From Gracilimonas sp040904925 (GTDB taxonomy: Bacteria > Bacteroidota > Rhodothermia > Balneolales > Balneolaceae), in contig JBBDSP010000014.1 of assembly GCA_040904925.1 (NCBI GenBank), forward strand, positions 1 through 64,000: 64,000 nt of DNA. The letters run 5' to 3'. The notes below the pieces were generated by a model. That model was not told the origin of the DNA. It made no database searches and worked only from the letters and a program-made list of their open reading frames with translations. The stretch's first letter is position 1, and every line of letters begins with the position of its first letter. Of the stretch, positions 57,779 through 64,000 are shown in pieces. A program made the position numbers and the translations under genes.

Positions 57779-60493
57779 TCATTTACCAAACCAGTAACTC
57801 AGCTTAACTAAAAATACATTGGTGGGTTTGGCACTGAATAATCCATCCAGATCACGACCGAGTTCGAAATTCCCCATTCCTGCAAAATCGCTGCGTTGTT
57901 GCTGCCATACAAAATACAGGGTTGAGCCAGGCATATATTCCCATCTAAATACAGCATTTCCTTGTACCGCGCGGAAGTTGAAATCGGGATCTGAGAAATT
58001 GATCTCCGGTGAACTTCCTGTACCATCAGGATCGATCGTGTAGGTTCCGTTGGATTTAGAAATACTTCCTTTGTCCTCACCATATACATCAAAATTATAA
58101 GTTCGCGGCTCAGCGAATTCTTTGAAATTGGAGTAGGCTCCTGTTGAAATAAATGGCCTGACATAGGTTTGAAGACTCATGGTCGTAGAAAATGTCCAGT
58201 TCAACCGAACGCTCGTCATTAAAGTATGCTGCTTGATATCCGCAAAAACGTATCGGTTACCATAGGTTTCAATGGCATTGGGATCAGCAGCTGTAGTCAC
58301 ATACTGGTCGGTATCTTTCTGGTAGATGTATTCCGGAGATATTGAGATCTGTAAATACGGAGCCGGATTCAAATTCAACCCAACCCAAATATCATTGTCA
58401 AATTCTCCCGACAGATCCTGTCTTTGATAGGTTCCTATATTAAAGGAAACTTTCTTGTTGGGATTTGAATTGATATTCATATTAAAATTCAGATCATTTG
58501 AACGCTTCATTAACGGGCCACCTCTGGTAATTGCATCCATATATTGGTTCATATTCCACTGAAGATTGTAGTTAATATTCCAAAGGTTTTCGAACCGGAT
58601 AAATCCACCATGCACGATCCAATTGTTGATAAGATCTCCATCATAATTCCATGCATTTCCCTTGAACAGAAAATTTTCAAAATACTGTACTCTTTTTGGG
58701 TCAGTTTCACGATAGATCAAACCGGCATTTACTGAACGATAATTCGCGCGATTCTGAAATCCAAGGTCATTAGTTTCATAACCGGGACTTACTTCCGAAT
58801 ACGTCAGCGAAGTCATCCAATTATCCTCTCCCCCTCGTTTTTGGATGCTTACTTCCGTTGCGAAGCCTGAGAGATTGGTCTTTTCCGGATCAACAGATAA
58901 TTCATCTGAATCCACACGATCATAATATCTGACCGGGGATCGCTGAGCCATCTCAATGGCTTCCGGGCTTCCGTTTATACTGCTGAATGAAAGTGCCCCA
59001 CTAGCAACCCAGTTTCTTTCGTTGAAACTGTGTTCGAAATCCACGCCTCCTAAATAAGCCGAAGAACGCAGAAATTCTTCAAAATAGCTTCCATCGATAT
59101 TTCGGTTTACAGCACTGGCAAATCCACCGAGATAGGTATTACCGGAGTTGAAGTCTTTTTTGGTTCTCCCCACCATATAGTTTGTTGCAGGTTCTACAGC
59201 AAAGGTATTTTCATCACCTGAAGGAGGCACATAGTTTGCCTCCTCATTTAGCGTGTAGGCATCAAGGAACCCGATAGACCAGCCATTCTTGGTCTTGCCA
59301 CTCAGTTTAGCTGCGGTTGCAATGGTTGTGAAATCGGGTCGGTCTACGAATTCAGCATTCACTCCTGCCCGATTTGCACTACCCTGAGGAGAGCGGCCTA
59401 TCCTTCTGGAATAAAAAGTAACCGGATTCCCCATTCGGCTGAATGTCTTCGTATTTCCAAATTGGAAAATATCATTTCCTTCTAAAAAGAAAGGACGGCG
59501 TTCAGAGAAAAAATTCTCATTAGCTGTCAGATTTATAACTGCCGGGTCAGCCTCAACCTGTCCAAAATCAGGATTTATGGTAGCTGTAAGGGTCAGATCA
59601 GAAGTGATACCGTATTTAATATCTCCTCCTACCCCTCCGCCAAATTGATTTCGGTTGTAATAGGGATTACCTGTAGAAAGATTAGGAGCACGGGTTACAT
59701 CAGCAGATACATAAGGACTTATTTCCAACCGCTTTGGTTTTTGCAGATCTGAAATCCCATTCAATCTTCCAAACCTCGATACCATTGCGTTGTCATTTTG
59801 TGAAACCGGAGCCCAAAAAGAGATCTCACCATTTCTGGATAATCTCCGCTGGAAGTTTATTCCCCACTCCTGCACTGAATTTCTGGAACTGTACCGAAGC
59901 TGAGAAAGCGGGATCTTCAACTCAGCTGTCCAGCCAAAATCATTGATGTCAGTTTTAGCCTCCCAAACGGCATCCCATAAAATGTCTTCGCCGGTGTCAT
60001 CAAAATAAAGCACATCTTTTTGCACACCTTTAGGATTTACCGCAAAAGTAAAGGCGGTGCGTCGGTCGTTATAACTGTCGAAACTCACATACACCCAGTC
60101 ACTCGACTGTCCGCCATCCCTGCGAAACAAAGGAGCTTTTATAGAATCAGGATTAGATTCAAATGCAGTAATTCCCACGTAGATGTGAGTATCGGTATAA
60201 AGCAATCGAACTTCTGTTCTTTGTGAAGGCCGTTCCCCATCATTCGGAAATCGCATCGTAAATTGTGAGGCAGCAGGTGCATTCATCCACTCTGATTCAG
60301 ATAAGGTTCCATCTAAATCAATTTGATTACCTGATGAAATTCTTATTGCTTCCATTGTTGGCTCATCAGCCAGTCCCGACCTCAGGTCACCTGTACTGAC
60401 TTTTATGGTATCCCCTTTTTTTTGATAGGCATTTTGAGCTGAAACACTCGTTGCAAGACACAGATATAGCAGAGGTAGTAATAATTTTCTCAT
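57779..60493 (-). CDS. DUF5916 outer-membrane protein with N-terminal CBM9/DOMON-like domain
   Basis: 904 residues; signal peptide to residue 19 (SVSAQ). Residues about 45-230 are a carbohydrate-binding-9/DOMON-like sandwich (IDLDGTLSESEWMNAPAASQ, then LLYTDTHIYVGITAFE). The remainder is the DUF5916 beta-barrel-like region with DFGQVEADPAVINLTANENF, FSERRPFFLEGNDIFQFG and IGRSPQG, and it ends LVKLSYWFGK. The family is widespread in Bacteroidota; its function is unknown, and an outer-membrane location is inferred. Single gene upstream of nothing co-directional within 120 bases except the DUF4097 operon, which ends at 60616. Confidence 0.9.
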   Translation of the reverse strand: MRKLLLPLLYLCLATSVSAQNAYQKKGDTIKVSTGDLRSGLADEPTMEAIRISSGNQIDLDGTLSESEWMNAPAASQFTMRFPNDGERPSQRTEVRLLYTDTHIYVGITAFESNPDSIKAPLFRRDGGQSSDWVYVSFDSYNDRRTAFTFAVNPKGVQKDVLYFDDTGEDILWDAVWEAKTDINDFGWTAELKIPLSQLRYSSRNSVQEWGINFQRRLSRNGEISFWAPVSQNDNAMVSRFGRLNGISDLQKPKRLEISPYVSADVTRAPNLSTGNPYYNRNQFGGGVGGDIKYGITSDLTLTATINPDFGQVEADPAVINLTANENFFSERRPFFLEGNDIFQFGNTKTFSRMGNPVTFYSRRIGRSPQGSANRAGVNAEFVDRPDFTTIATAAKLSGKTKNGWSIGFLDAYTLNEEANYVPPSGDENTFAVEPATNYMVGRTKKDFNSGNTYLGGFASAVNRNIDGSYFEEFLRSSAYLGGVDFEHSFNERNWVASGALSFSSINGSPEAIEMAQRSPVRYYDRVDSDELSVDPEKTNLSGFATEVSIQKRGGEDNWMTSLTYSEVSPGYETNDLGFQNRANYRSVNAGLIYRETDPKRVQYFENFLFKGNAWNYDGDLINNWIVHGGFIRFENLWNINYNLQWNMNQYMDAITRGGPLMKRSNDLNFNMNINSNPNKKVSFNIGTYQRQDLSGEFDNDIWVGLNLNPAPYLQISISPEYIYQKDTDQYVTTAADPNAIETYGNRYVFADIKQHTLMTSVRLNWTFSTTMSLQTYVRPFISTGAYSNFKEFAEPRTYNFDVYGEDKGSISKSNGTYTIDPDGTGSSPEINFSDPDFNFRAVQGNAVFRWEYMPGSTLYFVWQQQRSDFAGMGNFELGRDLDGLFSAKPTNVFLVKLSYWFGK

Positions 60494-60615
60494 AGTATTT
60501 TCCTTTGTTTTAGAAGGAGTCCTATCCCTGTAACTACATATGAGGCTTTGTGTTACAGCTCCTAATTTTCATTTATGATTTACACGAAGAGCAAAAGAAA
60601 AAGTTACCTTTTATT

Positions 60616-61425
60616 TTATTTTTTTCGGATCGAAATATCTCCGTGCAGTGTCTTGAATAAAAACTCGGGGCCACCGCCGTTTACTTTTCCAAAGATCCAT
60701 CGGTTCACCGAAACTTTGAAGGTCTCGTTATCAGAACCTGATTGTGTTCGGGTTCCGTCTCGCTCAATGTCCATATCGAAATTGGTATACACATCGCCCC
60801 ACTCGGTCTTCATTTTTGCAGTAAATTTGGCATCAGAGGGAAAGCTTACTTCGATATCACCATTCACTCCGGTAAATGACATAGGGGAATTTTGCGGAAT
60901 GCTGTTGAAATCAATTTCCATATCTCCATTCACACTGTTCACCAATACTGTGCCTGAAATATCAGCCAGTGCTATATCTCCGTTAACCGCACTGATTTCC
61001 AGCTCACCGGAAAGCCCTGATACCCTTACGTCTCCCTGAACAGTATTTAGTTTCAGTGAAAAATTACGGGGAACGAGGATAACCATTTCAAAATCGCCGG
61101 TAGGCATCGGTCCGGTGGAGATCTGTACTTCGTTATTGTCTTCGGTTACTTCCAGGCCAAGTCCACCGCCTGAGATACGACGCATTCCGTTTTTTACGGC
61201 ATCTTTATCTTCTTCCCTCACATTGTCACCATCGTAATTCACAATTACGTTATTCTGGTTATGTGTGCGGATCTCGATCTCATCTGAGAACATGGCACTG
61301 ATGATCAGCTTCCCTGGCTGATCCGGATTTGTAAGTGGTACTTCAATGGTATTTTGTGCAAGCGCCGGGATGGTAAAAGCACTGATGATAATTCCTAAGA
61401 GCAAATGATTGATTCGTCTTTTCAT
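60616..61425 (-). CDS. DUF4097-type secreted beta-helix-like protein, second copy
   Basis: 269 residues with a signal peptide to residue 23 (IPALAQ). The body is a run of short parallel strands: LNTVQGDVRVSGLSGELEIS, AVNGDIALADISGTVLVNSV and NGDMEIDFNSI, the repeat style of the DUF4097 putative adhesin family. The end GGPEFLFKTLHGDISIRKK matches its neighbour's LHGELYTDF and LLNGNAYIKQKK. Last gene of the ECF sigma operon, nine bases after the first copy. Probably a periplasmic or surface protein made under sigma control. Confidence 0.85.
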   Translation of the reverse strand: MKRRINHLLLGIIISAFTIPALAQNTIEVPLTNPDQPGKLIISAMFSDEIEIRTHNQNNVIVNYDGDNVREEDKDAVKNGMRRISGGGLGLEVTEDNNEVQISTGPMPTGDFEMVILVPRNFSLKLNTVQGDVRVSGLSGELEISAVNGDIALADISGTVLVNSVNGDMEIDFNSIPQNSPMSFTGVNGDIEVSFPSDAKFTAKMKTEWGDVYTNFDMDIERDGTRTQSGSDNETFKVSVNRWIFGKVNGGGPEFLFKTLHGDISIRKK

Positions 61426-61434
61426 GATATTGGT

Positions 61435-62325
61435 CTATGATTTTTTTTGTTTGATGTAGGCGTTTCCATTTAGTAATTGCAAACGCATTTCAGGACCGCC
61501 TTCGCCAAATTGTATCGGTGAAGATCGTTCGATCTTCAATCGGTGTGTCCCATCCGAATTTCTTTTCACCCGATCTTTAAGATATTCGACCTGATCGAAG
61601 TCGGTATATAGTTCACCGTGCAAACTCTTAAAGGTTACAACAGCTGATAAATTTTTTGGGGCGATCACCTCAATAGTTCCATTCACAGTATGAAAGTCAG
61701 CTTTACCTGAAGGAGTTTCTTCATACTCCACTCTCACGTTGCCATTTACGGTATGAGCTTTCACAGCTCCGGTAATATTATTCACGTACACACTTCCATT
61801 TATATTCGCTGCATCTACCCCATTTGACATCCCCTCAACTACCACTTCTCCTCCATTAATGGTTGAAATATGAGCCATCAAATAATGCGGGATCTTTAGT
61901 TGAAGGTTAAACTCAAACTCCAGGCTATTCTCATTCCAGTTTCGTCTCTTCCTTTTTTGAGTTGACGTATAGTGAAGTTCATCTCCCCTCACCTCCACCT
62001 CAACCCCAGGGTGTTGCACAAACACAAAAATGCTGTTGGTGCCGCTGAGCCTTTCCAGATATATCTCATCCGGGTTGAAGTTATCCCTTGTCGCAGGCTT
62101 ACCCGTCACGATCTTTGTTCCGGTAATCAGGATCTCATCCCCGTCATAACCTTCTGCATTTAAGTCTCCGTTTATATTCTTCAGATGAAAGATGGTCGCG
62201 GCATTAAATTCCGAAGCCGGAATTCGCATTTCCACATCCTCGTTCGTTCGCTGAGAAACGACTTGAGTTTGAGCTTCCAGAGAATGCCCGAATACCAAAA
62301 GTACTGATAGTAAAATCCACCTCAT
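61435..62325 (-). CDS. DUF4097-type secreted beta-helix-like protein, first copy
   Basis: I chose the ATG at 62325: GAGG stands seven bases upstream and a signal peptide starts at once (MRWILLSVLLVFGHSLEAQ). A GTG at 62337 that overlaps the anti-sigma stop is the alternative. 296 residues. Repeated strands with the words INGDLNAEGYDGDEI, INGGEVVVEGMSNGVDAANI, NGSVYVNNITGAVKAHTVNG and NVRVEY mark the DUF4097 fold. Tandem paralogue of the next gene. Confidence 0.85.
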   Translation of the reverse strand: MRWILLSVLLVFGHSLEAQTQVVSQRTNEDVEMRIPASEFNAATIFHLKNINGDLNAEGYDGDEILITGTKIVTGKPATRDNFNPDEIYLERLSGTNSIFVFVQHPGVEVEVRGDELHYTSTQKRKRRNWNENSLEFEFNLQLKIPHYLMAHISTINGGEVVVEGMSNGVDAANINGSVYVNNITGAVKAHTVNGNVRVEYEETPSGKADFHTVNGTIEVIAPKNLSAVVTFKSLHGELYTDFDQVEYLKDRVKRNSDGTHRLKIERSSPIQFGEGGPEMRLQLLNGNAYIKQKKS

Positions 62326-62333
62326 TTTTAACC

Positions 62334-63122
62334 TCACAATAATGCAGCTATGCTGCTTTGTAATTTTTGTTGAACAGTATAGTCTAGTTCTCTTTCACGG
62401 AGTAATTCTTCAAATTCCTGTGCTCCGTTTTTAAGTTCCAGCTCGATCATCGCATCGGCCAGTTCAATGATCACGATCGGGGATTCTTGTTTTGCGATGG
62501 ATCGCACTAGTCCTTCCCGTACAGTCTCATTTTCTCCCCAGCGCTTTAAAGCTTCTATGGTTTGAACCCGGACATTCACGCTGGGATCATTATTCAATGT
62601 AAAAAGCAGGGCATGAATGGCTTCGGTATCAGCATTCGGCAACTCAGTACTGATATTCACGGCTTTGAGCCGGTCAGCTGCCGAAGCACCTTCCAGCATA
62701 TTCACCATCATCAATTCTTTCATGGTCTGCATTTCCTGACTCAGTTGTTCGATCTCAGTCTTACTTCCATTTATCTGTGAGCCGATGAATCCGCCAACAA
62801 CCAGCAAAACCACTGTATAAGCCAATCTCGGCATAGTTAGCTCAGCTAATAGTATCTTGACTTTCTTGGATATAAATTCAGTCCAGCTGTCTTTTTGATC
62901 TCGCTTTTCCTCTTCCAACATCGCATAAAACCTGCTGCTCATTTCTTTACCGGGTTTGGGTACCGGGATGGCCCCCAGGTCTTCATGCATTTTCTCCAGC
63001 TCACGAAATTCCATAAAATCGATCTCACCGGAAGCGATCAATTTCTCCACTTTATCCTTTCCCTCAGCATCCAGGCTTCCGGATAGATAATCTGCGATCA
63101 GTAGTTCATATTTCTCATTCAT
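62334..63122 (-). CDS. Membrane-anchored anti-sigma-like protein with HEAT-type repeats
   Basis: Start at the ATG at 63122, overlapping the sigma gene stop by eight bases, giving 262 residues (MNEKYELLIADYLSGSLDAE). The N-terminal domain (1-85) resembles the sigma-binding part of anti-sigma factors but has no HxxxCxxC zinc motif. A membrane helix lies near 95-113 (LAYTVVLLVVGGFIGS). The outer part has HEAT-like helices (SVNVRVQTIEALKRWGENET, then VREGLVRSIAKQESPIVIIE). It is probably an anti-sigma factor that holds the ECF sigma at the membrane; the HEAT part could sense a protein partner. Confidence 0.82.
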   Translation of the reverse strand: MNEKYELLIADYLSGSLDAEGKDKVEKLIASGEIDFMEFRELEKMHEDLGAIPVPKPGKEMSSRFYAMLEEEKRDQKDSWTEFISKKVKILLAELTMPRLAYTVVLLVVGGFIGSQINGSKTEIEQLSQEMQTMKELMMVNMLEGASAADRLKAVNISTELPNADTEAIHALLFTLNNDPSVNVRVQTIEALKRWGENETVREGLVRSIAKQESPIVIIELADAMIELELKNGAQEFEELLRERELDYTVQQKLQSSIAALL

Positions 63123-63678
63123 AGCTGCATTCCTCACTTAAGGTGTTTACCAGATCTTTTAGATCTTTCATTGCCCTAAACATTTTTACTTTTATCGCCC
63201 CTTCCGTCGTATTCAGAATATCAGCGATCTCTTTGTATTTCAAACCTTCGTAGCGACTCAGGATCACAATCTCTCTTTTCTCTTCATCCAGTCGCTCGAG
63301 TGCCATTTCAAGTACGTTCTTCTTTTGCTCTTTCTGCTCGATAATGACTGATTCATCCTCTTCTGCTTCCAATCGCTCTTCATCAATTTCAACAGGAATC
63401 GCACTTCGTTTTACCTTCCTATAATGATCAATATGCGCATTTCTTGCGATACTGAACATCCAGGTGGTAAAAGTTCCGCTGCCGGTGTAGCTCTCACGAT
63501 ATTTCAGCATGCGCTCAAACACGGACTGAATCAGGTCTTCACTGGTATCCTGATCTTTACACATCCGATAGAAAAAACTGAATAACGGACGGTTGTATCG
63601 TTCAAAAAGCAGACCCAGTTTATCCAGGTCCCCTTTCTTTACCTTCATCATTAAAGCTTTATCCGAAGTTGAATCCAC
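63115..63678 (-). CDS. ECF-type RNA polymerase sigma factor
   Basis: 187 residues. Region 2 is LFERYNRPLFSFFYRMCKDQ with DTSEDLIQSVFERMLKY and TWMFSIARNAHIDHYRK (about 22-88); region 4 is ALERLDEEKREIVILSRYEG with YKEIADILNTTEGAIKVKMF (about 121-165). A long acidic linker (EEERLEAEEDESVIIEQKEQ) separates them. First gene of a four-gene minus-strand operon with the putative anti-sigma and two DUF4097 proteins, the likely targets of the sigma factor. The promoter lies in 63679-63745. Confidence 0.94.
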   Translation of the reverse strand: MDSTSDKALMMKVKKGDLDKLGLLFERYNRPLFSFFYRMCKDQDTSEDLIQSVFERMLKYRESYTGSGTFTTWMFSIARNAHIDHYRKVKRSAIPVEIDEERLEAEEDESVIIEQKEQKKNVLEMALERLDEEKREIVILSRYEGLKYKEIADILNTTEGAIKVKMFRAMKDLKDLVNTLSEECSYE

Positions 63679-63745
63679 CTATTTGTCCCGGGTTTTATGT
63701 TTTCACCCTTATACACTGATGATATGGGAAAAGGTTACAGTTTTT

Positions 63746-63840
63746 TTCGTTATTCGTTGAAAAGTTAATCGAAAATCTTTATTCGGTTACTAGCAAATAC
63801 TAGCCGCCGATTAACGATTAACTTTTCAACGAATAACGAA
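63746..63840. repeat. Perfect 26-bp inverted repeat, family C
   Basis: The arms 63746-63771 and 63815-63840 are exact complements (TTCGTTATTCGTTGAAAAGT, then TAATCG), with a 43-base loop. It lies between the divergent sigma operon and the Tex-like gene. It shares words with the hairpin at 19982-20027 and the half-site at 44146-44177. Confidence 0.9.
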
Positions 63841-63910
63841 AATTAGATTCAACATTTCCCTTAACCCTTCTTATTTTCAGCTCCCTAAAAATTCCAATTC
63901 AACATCATCA

Positions 63911-64000
63911 ATGAGCGATATCAAGATCTTTAGTTTTTTAGCGAAGCAACTCAATTTTTCACCCAAGCAGATCAGTACTGTAGCCGGATTTTTGGATGAA
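63911..64000 (+). CDS. Probable Tex-family RNA-binding protein, 5' part only
   Basis: Thirty codons before the window ends: MSDIKIFSFLAKQLNFSPKQ followed by ISTVAGFLDE. Tex (transcription accessory protein, S1 domain) proteins start in the same way, with a short helix then a motif of the form LN-x-S-x-x-Q-(x)n-LLDEG. The match is good but short. The gene continues past 64000. Confidence 0.55.
   Translation, partial: MSDIKIFSFLAKQLNFSPKQISTVAGFLDE

Overview
The window looks like chromosomal DNA from a member of the Bacteroidota/Balneolota (FCB) group, most plausibly a marine Balneolales-type bacterium such as Gracilimonas or Balneola; the genus is inference. Supporting signs are a SusC/SusD pair, a TonB receptor paired with a DUF4249 lipoprotein, a secreted protease ending in a type IX secretion (T9SS) sorting domain, a DUF5916 protein, a histone H1-like protein, many SPII lipoproteins, few Shine-Dalgarno sites and a moderate GC content. 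There is no rRNA, tRNA, intact insertion sequence, prophage or CRISPR array.

Layout. 1-18030 (all minus) reads as a peptide-utilisation locus: a secreted S10 carboxypeptidase, SusC and SusD outer-membrane import proteins, three secreted amidohydrolase paralogues, a DUF885 hydrolase, a TPR lipoprotein with a gluzincin HEYAH motif, an M20 peptidase lipoprotein and a Rid-family protein. A proline dehydrogenase (18184-19035) follows, then tmRNA (ssrA, minus, 19549-19912). 20041-24849 (plus) holds a DUF72 protein and a TonB receptor/DUF4249/DUF4159 set. 25129-32979 holds dnaG, a GH3/beta-lactamase fusion, a two-lobed cytidine deaminase, a degenerate amino-acid-kinase homologue, a histone H1-like protein and small conserved proteins. 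33000-36521 holds two NTF2-like secreted proteins, a META lipoprotein flanked by direct repeats, and a T9SS subtilase whose signal peptide is separated from its body by a run of ten G. 36845-40361 is the pyruvate dehydrogenase E1alpha-E1beta-E2 cluster, and alaS lies at 41396-44065.

The most unusual region is 40440-41395, plus a distant copy at 33636-33773. Hairpin elements of about 100 bp (A), whose arms are built from 9-bp units, are linked to a palindrome pair (B). They surround a gene for a predicted PD-(D/E)XK nuclease of the GxxExxY family. This looks like a nuclease-linked, non-autonomous repeat system.

44308-45475 is a gene graveyard: a HigBA-type toxin-antitoxin pair truncated at both outer ends, beside a Gfo/Idh/MocA pseudogene with several lesions. 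45544-47288 carries two diverged lipoprotein paralogues that share an almost invariant 71-nt leader (69/71 identical), a candidate structured RNA.

47458-51165 is a membrane-protein operon with a winged-helix regulator, then DUF4153 and DUF502 proteins. 51250-57691 holds a ferredoxin-NADP reductase, a small beta-barrel, a repeat-containing membrane protein, a lone receiver-domain protein, lipoproteins, a DAAO-like oxidoreductase and a Bax-inhibitor-1 protein. 57779-63678 (minus) holds a DUF5916 protein and an ECF sigma / membrane HEAT anti-sigma / two DUF4097 operon. The window ends in the first 30 codons of a probable Tex protein.

Intergenic DNA is rich in palindromic repeats of at least five unrelated sequence families.
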